Of a stretch of DNA of 64,000 nucleotides, positions 35,772 through 45,953 are shown one piece after another. Made by a program: the position numbers and the translations under genes. The notes under the pieces are model-generated. The model was not told the DNA's origin. It worked only from the letters and a program-made list of their open reading frames with translations, and made no database searches. Location: assembly GCA_934434555.1 (NCBI GenBank), contig CAKRZX010000009.1, forward strand, positions 1-64,000, written 5' to 3'. How positions within the stretch are numbered: the first letter of the stretch is position 1; each line of letters begins with the position of its first letter. Origin of the DNA: an uncultured Clostridia bacterium (GTDB lineage Bacteria > Bacillota > Clostridia > Christensenellales > QALW01).

Positions 35772-36707
35772 TTATACCGTTCCTTTTTCAAGGAACTCTA
35801 TTTCTTTATTGCTTAATTTTATGTGTACGCCCTGTTCGCTTTCAACAAGCTGCGCTTTTGTTGAAAAACCGCCTATTGCCGCGGAATTGATGTCCTTTGA
35901 AAGAACATACGATATTAAAAGTGCCGGTATGGGCACGTTTTTTTCTTCCGAAAGCGCTTTTAATCTTTCCGCACGGCGGTAATTTTCCTTTAACGGCGGA
36001 TAAGAAAGTCTTCCGCTTTCCTTTATCGGCTTTTTTGAAAAAACTTTTGAGAAAAATCCCTTTGCCTGAACCGAATACGCTATTACGGGAAAATTTTCTT
36101 CCCTGTACCATTCGTATTCAACATCATTCATAACAATATGAGTTATATCCCCCGTAAGCGCAGGTGTGGTAACGGCAAGAGAAAAGTTTATTTCGCTTGC
36201 AACAAACGGTTTCAGCCCGTTTTTTTCGGCGTATTTATTTGCTTCCCCTATTCTTCCCGCCGTCCAGTTTGACGCGCCTATTTCCCTTACTTTGCCCTCG
36301 CGGACAAACTTATTCGCCGTTTCAATAAACTCTTCCGGCGGAAAAAGCACATCGTCTCGGTGCAGAAAATAAAGGTCGATATAATCCGTGTTAAGGGCTT
36401 TAAGCGATTCTTCCAGGTCCTTTCTCAGTTCTTTTTCGCTTAACCTTGTTTTATACATTTCTTTTCTTGAAAGCGGAAATCCGCCCTTTGAAATTATGTT
36501 TATCTTTCCTCTGTCTTTTCCCTTTAAGTATTCGCCCAAAAACTCTTCGCAGGCGCCGTCTTTATATGAGCGTGCAACATCAAGGGTTTTGTAGCCCATA
36601 TCAAGGTAAATATCTGTTATTTCAAAACATTCTTTCTTTGTTGCCGGGTCTCCGAGATTTCCCGCGCCTAAGACAAATTCGTCTAAAATTAAACTTCCCG
36701 CTTTCAC
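35772..36707 (-). CDS. Aldo/keto reductase
   Basis: 311 residues. The catalytic tetrad is visible: Asp and Tyr in LDVARSYKDG, Lys in IISKGGF and His in YFLHRDD. NADPH-dependent, cytosolic. The start overlaps recF by 4 bases, an unusual position between two information-processing genes. Substrate unknown. Confidence 0.92.
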   Translation of the reverse strand: MKAGSLILDEFVLGAGNLGDPATKKECFEITDIYLDMGYKTLDVARSYKDGACEEFLGEYLKGKDRGKINIISKGGFPLSRKEMYKTRLSEKELRKDLEESLKALNTDYIDLYFLHRDDVLFPPEEFIETANKFVREGKVREIGASNWTAGRIGEANKYAEKNGLKPFVASEINFSLAVTTPALTGDITHIVMNDVEYEWYREENFPVIAYSVQAKGFFSKVFSKKPIKESGRLSYPPLKENYRRAERLKALSEEKNVPIPALLISYVLSKDINSAAIGGFSTKAQLVESEQGVHIKLSNKEIEFLEKGTV

Positions 36708-37783
36708 CTTTTTTCAACTCTCCCTTTTTTAACGGTAAACGTGTTTACATTCATACCGTTGAACAAATCCGTAGGGTGTGCCATTGTTATAATCGTCTGC
36801 ACTTTCCCTATGTGAGTTAAAAGCATTTTCTGCCGCGGAAAATCAAGTTCGGAAAGCACGTCGTCCAATAAAAGCACGGGATATTCTCCCAAATCGTCCC
36901 TCATCATTTCAAGTTCGGTAAGTTTAAGTGAAAGTGTTGCCGTCCTCTGCTGACCCTGTGAGCCGAAATATCTTAAATCCGTATCACCTAATTTAATAAT
37001 AATATCGTCTTTATGGGGTCCGCAGGTGGTAAAATATCTTTTTCTGTCGTTCTCGCGGCTTTTCTCCAAAAGTTCGAGCATTTTTGATTCTATGTCTTCC
37101 GCTCCGTCGGTGCAGTCTTTATATCTGCACGAAAGGATTTCTTTTCCCGACGAAAGTTCCCTGTGGATTTCCGCCGCTTTCGGGGTAAGTCTTTCACAAA
37201 AATCGCGGCGCTTTTTTATTATATAAACCGCTTTTTCGGCAAGCATACCGTCCCACAGTTCCAAATCACGGTCGGAACCGTTTTCTTTAAGCAAAGAATT
37301 GCGCTGTTCAAGCACTTTATTGTATTCGTTAAGGGCGTAAAAATAACTTTTGCTTACCTGTGAAAGTTCAATATCCATAAACCGCCGCCTTTGCGACGGT
37401 CCCTCTTTTACCAAATCCAGATCTTCCGGCGAAAAAATTACCCCCGAAAGTTGCCCAAGCATTTCACTTATTCTGCTTATGGCAAGCCCGTTAACCAAAA
37501 TGCGCTTTTTCTGCCCTTTTGTAAGCACCATATCAACGGTATGTTTGCCGTCTTTTTGTATATCCTCAGCCCGTACCCGCATCCAGTTTCTTTCAAACCT
37601 TATCATATCGTTTTCACGGTTTGTCCTGTGTGAACGCCCGGTACAAAGCAGATATATTGCCTCTACTATATTTGTTTTTCCTACACCGTTTTCGCCGGAA
37701 AGAACGGTTATGCCGTCCGAAAAAAGCAACTCTAAATTTTCGTATGACCGAAAATTCCAGAGTTGTAATTTGTTAAGATACAT
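36704..37783 (-). CDS. recF: DNA replication and repair protein RecF
   Basis: 359 residues. Walker A LSGENGVGKTNIVEAIY, signature YFGSQGQQRTATLSLKL and Walker B PVLLLDDVLSELD identify RecF, the SMC-like ATPase that loads RecA at gaps. It follows dnaN by 2 bases, the usual dnaN-recF order. Confidence 0.97.
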   Translation of the reverse strand: MYLNKLQLWNFRSYENLELLFSDGITVLSGENGVGKTNIVEAIYLLCTGRSHRTNRENDMIRFERNWMRVRAEDIQKDGKHTVDMVLTKGQKKRILVNGLAISRISEMLGQLSGVIFSPEDLDLVKEGPSQRRRFMDIELSQVSKSYFYALNEYNKVLEQRNSLLKENGSDRDLELWDGMLAEKAVYIIKKRRDFCERLTPKAAEIHRELSSGKEILSCRYKDCTDGAEDIESKMLELLEKSRENDRKRYFTTCGPHKDDIIIKLGDTDLRYFGSQGQQRTATLSLKLTELEMMRDDLGEYPVLLLDDVLSELDFPRQKMLLTHIGKVQTIITMAHPTDLFNGMNVNTFTVKKGRVEKR

Positions 37784-37785
37784 AA

Positions 37786-38889
37786 TTAAAGTCTTACGGG
37801 AAGTATAAGGTAAAGATATTTATTACCGTCTACCGGAGTAATTACCGTGGGTGATGAGGGTGTGGAGAACGAGAAGTTTATAAACTCATCTTCGATATTT
37901 TTAAGGCTTTCCACAAAATAGCGAGGATTGAATCCTATCTCCATACTGTCCACCTTGCCCGAGAACAGAACCTCTTCGTAAGCGTTGCCTGTATCGGAGC
38001 GGGACGTGATGATAAGTTTGTTATCCTCGGTAAACCTGAACACAACGTAATTGTTGCGGGTATTTTCCCTTACAATAAGCCAGGCACGGTCGATTGCTTC
38101 CAAAAGGTCAAGACGGTCAACGGTAATATTGTTTTTAAGTCCGGTGGGAATAATGGGACGGTACTTTATGTATTCGCCCTCAATAAGACGGGTCATAACT
38201 TTTGTTTCTTCAATTTCAACCATACAGTAACTCTTCTGTATGTAGAGCCTTACCAAATCGTCTGAATCTGAAATTATCTTTGTAATTTCGGAAAGCGCAC
38301 GTGCGGGTATTATGGCTTTTATGGGTTCTTCGATATCCTCAACAAACGAATTGCGCAATGCAAGGCGATAACCGTCAAGCGCAACAACGTTTATGTTTGA
38401 TTCCTCAACTTCAAAAAGACAGCCCGTAAGTATGGGACGTGCCTCATCGGCGGCGGTGGCAAAAAGAGTTTGCGTTATCATCTTTTTAAGTTCGCCCTGC
38501 GGAAGAGTAAAGAATCTGTCCTTATCAATAACCGGAAGTGCGGGGTATTCGCTGGGGTCCATTGCGGCGATATTCATTTTTGAATACTTGCCGCGTACTT
38601 CTATACCCTTTGTAAAATCGCCGGAAATAACTATTTCGCCTTCCGGCATTTTCCTTATAATTTCGGAAACGAACTTGCCGTTTATAACTACCTCTCCGTC
38701 CTCGCTTACTTCGGCGGCAAAACGGGTCTGCACGGTAAGTGAAGAATCGGTTGTGGTAAGAGTAACATGGTTGCCTTTTGCGTCAAACAAAATGCCCTCG
38801 CAAATGGGATTTACCGTTTTTGACGGCAGCGCTTTTGCCGCAATGTTTATGGCGTTCAGGAGTGTGGCTTTTTCGCAAGAGAAAATCAT
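37786..38889 (-). CDS. dnaN: DNA polymerase III sliding clamp, beta subunit
   Basis: 367 residues with three similar domains: MIFSCEKATLLNAINIAAKA at the start and the conserved C-terminal LPVRL. It forms the ring clamp for DNA polymerase III. AAAAAGGAG precedes the ATG. The gene starts at the edge of a region with DnaA boxes, but the usual upstream dnaA is absent here: the next gene is miaB on the other strand. Confidence 0.98.
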   Translation of the reverse strand: MIFSCEKATLLNAINIAAKALPSKTVNPICEGILFDAKGNHVTLTTTDSSLTVQTRFAAEVSEDGEVVINGKFVSEIIRKMPEGEIVISGDFTKGIEVRGKYSKMNIAAMDPSEYPALPVIDKDRFFTLPQGELKKMITQTLFATAADEARPILTGCLFEVEESNINVVALDGYRLALRNSFVEDIEEPIKAIIPARALSEITKIISDSDDLVRLYIQKSYCMVEIEETKVMTRLIEGEYIKYRPIIPTGLKNNITVDRLDLLEAIDRAWLIVRENTRNNYVVFRFTEDNKLIITSRSDTGNAYEEVLFSGKVDSMEIGFNPRYFVESLKNIEDEFINFSFSTPSSPTVITPVDGNKYLYLILPVRL

Positions 38890-38935
38890 TTTTCGTGAAT
38901 CTCCTTTTTCAATAAAGATAAAATATATTAAATAA

Positions 38936-39195
38936 TAGTAATAATAACGGCGTGGATACTGTGGATAAGTGTGTTTTAATCCGTTATTATCAGCGTTTTT
39001 GATGTTTTCCGCCTGTGGAAAAAAGGAGGACGGGTTGTGGAAACGCTGTGGACAGTTTGCTTTTTATAAACTTATCCGCCCTTATATTATACAATTTTAA
39101 GCGGGATTTTGCAATAGTTTTCTTTCTCTTTACACGAAAAAAATCTTTGCGAAAATGCGAGATTTATAATATAATAATATATACTATGAAATAAG
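38936..39195. other. Candidate replication origin (oriC-like), intergenic dnaN-miaB
   Basis: This 334-base gap has one perfect DnaA box (TGTGGATAA, 38960-38968), and related 9-mers CGTGGATAC (38951), TGTGGAAAA (39014), TGTGGAAAC (39036) and TGTGGACAG (39047), with TTATCCGCC at 39072. To their right is a strongly A/T-rich tract (about 39160-39190, TATAATATAATAATAT) that could be an unwinding element. Position beside dnaN-recF fits a classical origin. dnaA itself is not adjacent, so I treat this as candidate oriC or an origin-derived remnant. Confidence 0.55.
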
Positions 39196-39223
39196 GGCGA
39201 AAACAGCGCCTTTAAGGAGAAAA

Positions 39224-40624
39224 ATGTTGCAAAAAGTAAAGCGGTTTAATGTAAGCGCCGAGAGTGCATATACGGATAAAGTAAAAGAAATTTTTAACGG
39301 AAAAAAACACACGTATTTTATTGAAACATACGGCTGCCAAATGAACGTAAGGGATTCACAGACCCTGGCGGGACTGTTTGAAAAAATGGGATACGTTAAG
39401 GCGGACAGCCGATTTGAAGCGGATGCGGTTATTTTTAATACCTGTTGCGTGCGTGAGGGAGCGGAGGACAGGCTGCTGGGAAATTTGGGTAAATTAAAGC
39501 AGACAAAAGCCCAAAGACCCGATATGCTTGTTATGATTTGCGGCTGTATGATGCAGGAACCCGGCACGGTTGAAAAAATAAAAAAACGTTTTAAGTTTGT
39601 TGACGTTATATTCGGCACTCACAACACAAGCGAAATGCCGGAACTTATGTTTAAGGCTTTAAGCGAGAAAAAGCCGTTTTTCGACATATGGGAAAAAGAG
39701 GACGGCATAACCGAGGATATGCCGGCAGTAAGGGAAAGCGATATTTCCGCCTGGGTGAACATAATGTACGGATGCAATAATTTTTGCACGTACTGTATTG
39801 TTCCCTACGTTCGCGGGCGTGAACGTTCAAGAAAGAGCGAAGATATAATAAATGAGGTAAAATCACTTGCGGAAAAGGGAATAAAAGAAATAACTCTTTT
39901 GGGGCAGAACGTAAATTCATACGGCAAGGAAAACGGAGAAATCAGTTTTCCCGACCTTTTAAGGGAACTTAATAAAATTGAAAAATTAGAGCGTATCCGC
40001 TTTATGACAAGTCACCCGAAAGACCTTTCCGATGACCTTATAAAGGCTATGAGCGAATGCGATAAAGTTTGTAAATATCTGCACCTGCCCGTACAGTCGG
40101 GATCAAATGAAATTTTAAGAAGAATGAACAGGCGCTACACCCGCGAAGATTATTTTCTTTTGGTAAAAAAACTCCGCGAAAAAATGCCCGATATAGCGCT
40201 TTCAACGGACATTATAGTAGGTTTTCCGGGAGAAACGGACGAAGATTTTGAAGATACGATAGATCTTTACAGGAAAGTATGTTTCAATTCATCGTTTACG
40301 TTTATATATTCGCCCCGTGTGGGCACTCCCGCGGCGGAAATGGAAAACAGGGTTCCGGCAGAAGTTTCTCAAAAAAGAATGAAAAAACTTATCGATACCG
40401 CAAATGAGTGCACGTATAAAGCAAACGAAAAGTATTTGGGCAACGTTTATCCCGTGCTTTGCGAGGGAGTTTCCAAAAAGGACGAAAACGAACTTTCGGG
40501 CAAAACCGACCACGGAAGAACGGTTTCGTTTAAGGGAAGCAAAGACCTTATCGGCAAAACCGTAAACGTAAAAATAACTAAAATCAAACTTAACACTCTC
40601 TGCGGAGAGACGGAGGAAAAATAA
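39224..40624 (+). CDS. miaB: tRNA-2-methylthio-N6-dimethylallyladenosine synthase
   Basis: 466 residues. The N-terminal UPF0004 domain begins with ETYGCQMN, the radical-SAM cluster is YGCNNFCTYCIVPYVRG (CxxxCxxC), and a TRAM domain ends the protein. It adds a methylthio group to i6A37 of tRNA. Its partner miaA is three genes downstream in the same run. AAGGAG precedes the ATG; the stop overlaps mutS by 1 base (TAATG). Confidence 0.97.
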   Translation: MLQKVKRFNVSAESAYTDKVKEIFNGKKHTYFIETYGCQMNVRDSQTLAGLFEKMGYVKADSRFEADAVIFNTCCVREGAEDRLLGNLGKLKQTKAQRPDMLVMICGCMMQEPGTVEKIKKRFKFVDVIFGTHNTSEMPELMFKALSEKKPFFDIWEKEDGITEDMPAVRESDISAWVNIMYGCNNFCTYCIVPYVRGRERSRKSEDIINEVKSLAEKGIKEITLLGQNVNSYGKENGEISFPDLLRELNKIEKLERIRFMTSHPKDLSDDLIKAMSECDKVCKYLHLPVQSGSNEILRRMNRRYTREDYFLLVKKLREKMPDIALSTDIIVGFPGETDEDFEDTIDLYRKVCFNSSFTFIYSPRVGTPAAEMENRVPAEVSQKRMKKLIDTANECTYKANEKYLGNVYPVLCEGVSKKDENELSGKTDHGRTVSFKGSKDLIGKTVNVKITKIKLNTLCGETEEK

Positions 40625-43203
40625 TGGCCCTTTCACCTATGATGCAAAAGTACATGGAACTTAAAGAAAACTACAAAGACTGCCTTGTGTTTTACCGTTT
40701 GGGCGATTTTTACGAGATGTTTTTTGACGATGCCAAAGTTGCGTCGAAAGAACTTCAACTTGCCTTAACGGGCAGGGACTGCGGATTAAGCGAAAAAGCG
40801 CCCATGTGCGGCGTACCCCATCACAGCGTAAACACGTACATAAATAAGCTGCTTGAAAAGAACTATAAAGTAGCAATATGTGAGCAGCTTTCCGACCCGA
40901 AAGCGTCAAAAGGACTTGTTGACAGGGACGTTATCCGCGTTATCACGCCAGGCACGGTTATCGAGGACGATATGCTTGACGATAAGGCAAACAATTTCCT
41001 TTGCGCCGTTTACTGCGAAAAAGACAAAAGCGGCATTGCGTGGGCGGACGTTTCAACGGGCGAATTTAATGTTTGCGAAGTGATGAACGACATTACTTTT
41101 GATTCTCTTACGCAAAAACTTACGGAAATTGCGCCTAACGAAATTATCTGCAACGAAGAAATGTTAAAGCGGAGCGAAGCAATTCCCGACCATATAAAAA
41201 AGCAGATAAAACCCTTTTCTTTTGCGGATGTTTTTGATGAAAAAAATATAAAACCGCTTTTTGAAAGATTTAAGGACTGGGAGAAGAAAGGCAGAAAAAA
41301 AACGGAAGCCACACGCGCCGCGGCAGCACTGTGGGAGTATCTTAAAAACACGCAGAAAAACGCTCTTGCCCATATGAACGTTATAATTTTCATAGAAGAT
41401 AACGACCATCTTATTCTTGATTCGGCGGCGGTAAAGAATCTTGAACTGTTTTCGTCTTTGGGCGACCGCGGCACAAGAGGTACGCTGTTCTGGCTGCTTG
41501 ACAGGACGAAAACGCCTATGGGCGGCAGAAGAATGCGTCTGTTTTTAGAGCGACCGATGAGAAAAAAAGAGGACATAGAAAAGCGTCTTGACGCGGTTGA
41601 AGAGATAAAAAACGATTTTTCGTTAAGGGAAGACGTAAGGGAGGCTCTTTCGGAAATAAGCGATATAGAGCGTATATGTACCCGCGTTTCCTACGGCACG
41701 GTAAACGCGAAAGAAACGGTATTTATGCGCCGTTCGCTTAAAAATCTGCCGAGAATAAAGGAATTAATAAAAAACGTAAAATCCGCCGCGCTAAGGGAAG
41801 TTTACGAAAATCTTGACCCGCTTGAAGATATATATTCTCTGCTTGAAGATGCCGTTTCCGACGACCCGTCGGATTCAATCCGCGAGGGCGGAATAATCAA
41901 AAAGGGTTACAGCGCGGAACTTGATAAGTATCGTGACGCAATAGAAAACGGCCAGAGTTGGATTCTGCGCCTTGAAGCCAAGTACAGGGAACAGACGGAA
42001 ATAAAGAATCTTAAAATCAAATACAATAAAGTTTTCGGATATACAATAGAGGTTACAAACAGTTTTAAGGATAAAGTACCCTTTGATTTTGTTCGCCGCC
42101 AGACACTTGCGGGGGCGGAAAGGTACACCACCGAAGAACTTAAACAGACCGAAGAGATAATTTCGGGAAGCGAGGAAAAAGCGGTTCGGCTTGAATACGA
42201 ACTGTTTACAAAAATACGGGAAACGCTTTTTGAGGCGCTTTTCCGCATAAGAAAAACAGCCGAGGCAATTTCGGTGCTTGACGTTATCTGCTCTTTTGCG
42301 GATTTGTCCGACGAAAACAGTTACGCCCGCCCGAAAATAAACACCGAGGGCAGAATATCCGTTACCGGCGGCAGACACCCGGTAATTGAAGCAATGCAGA
42401 AGAATATTTCTTTTGTGCCAAACGACACGTATCTTGATTCGGGCGAAAACAGATTTATGGTAATAACGGGACCGAATATGGCGGGAAAAAGCACTTATAT
42501 GCGCCAGACCGCCCTTATAACCCTGCTTGCCCACATAGGCTGTTTTGTGCCGGCGCTTGACGCGGATATTTCCGTTTGCGACAGAATTTTTACCCGTGTA
42601 GGCGCAAGCGATGACCTTTCGGCGGGGCAATCAACCTTTATGCTTGAAATGAATGAGGTTGCGAACATAATAAAGAATGCCACAAAGGACAGTCTGATTA
42701 TTCTTGACGAAATAGGCAGAGGTACAAGTACCTTTGACGGGCTTTCCATAGCATGGGCGGTAACGGAGTACATAGCCGACAAAAAGAACATAGGTGCAAA
42801 AACGCTGTTTGCAACACACTATCACGAACTGAGCGAACTTGAAGGCACTCTTGAAGGCGTAAAAAACTACTGCATTACCGCAAAGGAATACGGCGACGAT
42901 GTAATCTTTTTGCGCAAGATAGTCCGCGGAAGCGCAGATAAAAGTTTCGGTATAGCGGTTGCTCATCTTGCGGGAATTCCCGCGCCCGTGCTTTCAAGGG
43001 CAAAAGAAATTCTTGCCGACCTTGAAAAAGCGGACATAACCCACCGTGAACCGGTAAACGCCATGCAGACAATGATGTTTGTTTCGGATAACACCCAAAA
43101 AATAATAGACGAACTTAAAAGTATAGATGTTAACACTTTAACGCCCATACAGGCAATGAATACCCTTTGCGAATTAAGGGAGAAAGCAAAAAGAGAAGTA
43201 TGA
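40624..43203 (+). CDS. mutS: DNA mismatch repair protein MutS
   Basis: 859 residues. Mismatch-binding YRLGDFYEMFFDDA contains the Phe-x-Glu reader, ATPase Walker A TGPNMAGKSTYMRQTALI and DEIGRGTSTFDG complete the identification. It binds mismatches and recruits MutL. Coupled to miaB and to mutL (4-base overlap, ATGA). Confidence 0.98.
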   Translation: MALSPMMQKYMELKENYKDCLVFYRLGDFYEMFFDDAKVASKELQLALTGRDCGLSEKAPMCGVPHHSVNTYINKLLEKNYKVAICEQLSDPKASKGLVDRDVIRVITPGTVIEDDMLDDKANNFLCAVYCEKDKSGIAWADVSTGEFNVCEVMNDITFDSLTQKLTEIAPNEIICNEEMLKRSEAIPDHIKKQIKPFSFADVFDEKNIKPLFERFKDWEKKGRKKTEATRAAAALWEYLKNTQKNALAHMNVIIFIEDNDHLILDSAAVKNLELFSSLGDRGTRGTLFWLLDRTKTPMGGRRMRLFLERPMRKKEDIEKRLDAVEEIKNDFSLREDVREALSEISDIERICTRVSYGTVNAKETVFMRRSLKNLPRIKELIKNVKSAALREVYENLDPLEDIYSLLEDAVSDDPSDSIREGGIIKKGYSAELDKYRDAIENGQSWILRLEAKYREQTEIKNLKIKYNKVFGYTIEVTNSFKDKVPFDFVRRQTLAGAERYTTEELKQTEEIISGSEEKAVRLEYELFTKIRETLFEALFRIRKTAEAISVLDVICSFADLSDENSYARPKINTEGRISVTGGRHPVIEAMQKNISFVPNDTYLDSGENRFMVITGPNMAGKSTYMRQTALITLLAHIGCFVPALDADISVCDRIFTRVGASDDLSAGQSTFMLEMNEVANIIKNATKDSLIILDEIGRGTSTFDGLSIAWAVTEYIADKKNIGAKTLFATHYHELSELEGTLEGVKNYCITAKEYGDDVIFLRKIVRGSADKSFGIAVAHLAGIPAPVLSRAKEILADLEKADITHREPVNAMQTMMFVSDNTQKIIDELKSIDVNTLTPIQAMNTLCELREKAKREV

Positions 43204-45077
43204 AAATAAAACTGCTTGACCCGAAAGTATCAAACAAGATAGCAGCAGGCGAGGTTGTTGAAAGACCCGCTTCGATTGTTAAGGAACTTTCGGAAAACTC
43301 AATAGATGCCGGCGCAACAAGCATAACCGTTGAAATTAAGGGCGGCGGATGCGATTTGATCCGCATTACCGATAACGGCTGCGGTATGGAACAGGAAGAC
43401 GTAAAAACCGCCTTTTTGCGCCACGCAACAAGTAAAATTTCGGCGGCGGAAGACCTTAATGACATTGCTACCCTCGGTTTCCGCGGCGAAGCCCTTGCTT
43501 CTATTGCGTCGGTGGCAAAAGTCAGGCTCGTAACCCGCACAAAAGATGCGGAAGAGGGAACGGAAATAGCCTTGGAGAGCGGCGTAATTGAAAAATTTAT
43601 TTCCTGCGGATGCCCCGAAGGTACGGGAATATGGGTGGAAGATTTGTTCTTTAACACGCCTGCAAGGCGGAAATTCTTAAAGCGCCCGTCACAGGAAGCG
43701 GCATATATAAGCGATACCGTTAATTCCCTTGCGCTTTCACACCCGGAAATATCGGTGAAATTCATAAATGAGGGACGGACGGTAATCCGCACGCCCGGCG
43801 ACGGCTTGCTTTCTTCCTGCATTCGCGCGATTTTCGGCGCGGAACACGCAAAAAATATCATACCCATATCATACACCGCCAACGGCATTACGGTTTCGGG
43901 GTTTTTGGGCAACAGAGAAATTCAGAAAAACAACCGCACGGGGCAGATTCTGTTTATAAACGGCAGAAGCATAAAAAACGAAATTGTTTCTTCCGCGGTA
44001 CAGCAGGGCTATGCCGGCAGATTGAATATAGGCAAATTTCCGTTTTTTGTACTCAATATAAATATGAAAGGCAACCTTGTTGACGTAAATGTTCACCCAA
44101 CAAAAAAAGAGGTGCGCTTTGCCGACGGTCTGCCCGTATTTGAAACGGTTGCGGCGGCGGTTGAAAAAACTCTGCTTGAAAATCAGGAAATTCCCGACCT
44201 TTATAAAAAAGAAGAAAAAGAAGATGAGTTTACTTTTGTTACGCCCATAGAAGAGAAAAAAGAAGAGATTAAACAGGAAGTAAAAGAAGAGCCCGTTCAA
44301 AAACAGGCGGAAGCATTTATTCAAAAAGAAGAATATGTTCCGAAAGCGGAAATCAAGCCTGTAAACAGCGAAGTTTTTGAGTTTGCAAAGTTTATAAACA
44401 ACTCAAAAGGCGTTGTTGCGGATAAACCCAGCGCGTTTATTCCCAAAAAAGAAGAGCCGCCCGTACAGCAGGTAAAAATAGAGATAAAAGAAGAGGAACG
44501 TTTGCCCGAATACAGAATAGTGGGCATTATGCTTGACACATATATAATTGTGGAGTGCGGAGAGGACATATATATTATCGACCAGCACGCCGCCCACGAA
44601 CGGCTCAGGTTCGAGGCACTTTATGCCCAGACGGGCGAAAAATCGTCAAGTCAGATTATGCTTTTGCCGCAGATTATCAAGGTTTCGCCCTCCGAACAGG
44701 CGATTTTGGAAGATTTGATTCCCCGCCTTGAAGAACTGGGGTATGAAATAGAAAACATCGGGTTCGGGTCTTTTGCGGTAAAGGCGACACCCTCTGCCCT
44801 TGAAGATTCGGACACGGAAGCGTTTATAACATCGCTGCTTGACGAAAGTACTTCAATAAGAATGCTTAAAACAAACGAGTTAAAGCGCAACAAACTTATG
44901 CAGCTTGCCTGTAAGTCCGCCGTAAAAGCGGGGGACAAACTTTCCGACGCCGATATAAAAAAACTGTTGCAGTTAATAGTAAAAGAGCAGATTCCCCTTT
45001 CCTGCCCTCACGGCAGACCCATACTTATCCGCCTTACATCTCACGAACTTGAAGTGAGATTCAAGAGAATACAATGA
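43200..45077 (+). CDS. mutL: DNA mismatch repair endonuclease MutL
   Basis: About 625 residues. GHKL ATPase motifs (IAAGEVVERPASIVKEL, DNGCG, TLGFRGEALASI) in the N-terminal half, an acidic Lys/Glu-rich linker (about 330-430), and the C-terminal endonuclease motif DQHAAHERLRFE. Because the endonuclease motif is intact, this MutL nicks DNA itself, as in organisms without MutH. I place the start at ATG 43200 in the mutS stop; a longer in-frame ORF begins inside mutS. Confidence 0.97.
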   Translation: MKIKLLDPKVSNKIAAGEVVERPASIVKELSENSIDAGATSITVEIKGGGCDLIRITDNGCGMEQEDVKTAFLRHATSKISAAEDLNDIATLGFRGEALASIASVAKVRLVTRTKDAEEGTEIALESGVIEKFISCGCPEGTGIWVEDLFFNTPARRKFLKRPSQEAAYISDTVNSLALSHPEISVKFINEGRTVIRTPGDGLLSSCIRAIFGAEHAKNIIPISYTANGITVSGFLGNREIQKNNRTGQILFINGRSIKNEIVSSAVQQGYAGRLNIGKFPFFVLNINMKGNLVDVNVHPTKKEVRFADGLPVFETVAAAVEKTLLENQEIPDLYKKEEKEDEFTFVTPIEEKKEEIKQEVKEEPVQKQAEAFIQKEEYVPKAEIKPVNSEVFEFAKFINNSKGVVADKPSAFIPKKEEPPVQQVKIEIKEEERLPEYRIVGIMLDTYIIVECGEDIYIIDQHAAHERLRFEALYAQTGEKSSSQIMLLPQIIKVSPSEQAILEDLIPRLEELGYEIENIGFGSFAVKATPSALEDSDTEAFITSLLDESTSIRMLKTNELKRNKLMQLACKSAVKAGDKLSDADIKKLLQLIVKEQIPLSCPHGRPILIRLTSHELEVRFKRIQ

Positions 45078-45949
45078 GCGTAATTGTTATTGCGGGACCT
45101 ACCGCATCGGGGAAAACGGCACTTGGGGTAAAACTGGCAAAAGAACTTTCGGGCGAGGTGATTTCCTGCGATTCAATGCAGATCTATAAGGACCTGCCCA
45201 TATGTTCTGCTATGCCCACGCGGGAAGAAACCGGGGGAATACCCCACCACCTTATGGGATTCCTTGATTTTAACGAATCCTTTTCGGTGGAGGAATACCG
45301 AAAACTTGCCGAAGAAAAAATAAGGGATATAATCGCAAGAAAAAAACAGCCCATTATGGTGGGCGGCACGGGAATGTATTTCCACTACCTTATATATGAG
45401 CCGGATTTTGCGCCGAAAGACGAAAAGGCGCGCGAAAATCTGGAAAAACTGTCCGATAGCGAACTCTATGAAAAATACGCTGCGGCGGGCGGCGAAACGG
45501 TGGAAAAAAACGACCGGAAACGGCTTATCCGCGCTCTTGAAGTGCTTTCCGCCACGGGAGAATTGCCTAAAAAAGGCGAAAGGGAAAAATCAAATGAATT
45601 TGATTTTAAGATGTTCTGCATTTCGCCGGAAAGAGAAATCCTCTATGACAGGATAAACGCGCGCGTTGACAGAATGTTTGAACAGGGGCTTGAAAATGAG
45701 GTCAGGGCACTGTTTGACAGGGGCGCAACGGAAGACAATCAATGCGTAAAAGCCATAGGGTGCAGGCAGATGTTTGAGTATTTCAGGGGAGAAATCACCC
45801 TTATTGAGGCAAAAGAAAAAATCAAACAGGAAAGCAGAAGATATGCCAAACGTCAGTTGACGTGGATGCGCAAAGAGGACGCAGTGTGGATAGACCCCGC
45901 AAAGTGCGACCCGCTTGCTGCGGTACTTAATGAAATCGGACAGAGGTGA
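45074..45949 (+). CDS. miaA: tRNA dimethylallyltransferase
   Basis: 291 residues. P-loop GPTASGKTALGVKLA, then SCDSMQIYKDLPICSAMPT and the KxIGCRQ-like AIGCRQMFEY. It makes i6A37, the substrate of MiaB encoded at the head of this run. 4-base overlap with mutL. Confidence 0.97.
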   Translation: MSVIVIAGPTASGKTALGVKLAKELSGEVISCDSMQIYKDLPICSAMPTREETGGIPHHLMGFLDFNESFSVEEYRKLAEEKIRDIIARKKQPIMVGGTGMYFHYLIYEPDFAPKDEKARENLEKLSDSELYEKYAAAGGETVEKNDRKRLIRALEVLSATGELPKKGEREKSNEFDFKMFCISPEREILYDRINARVDRMFEQGLENEVRALFDRGATEDNQCVKAIGCRQMFEYFRGEITLIEAKEKIKQESRRYAKRQLTWMRKEDAVWIDPAKCDPLAAVLNEIGQR

Positions 45950-45953
45950 AAAT

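Noticed and set aside
36704..36820. Overlapping aldo/keto reductase between recF and gltX as a misassembly
   Set aside because: The 4-base overlap with recF and the intact catalytic residues argue for a genuine gene and operon.
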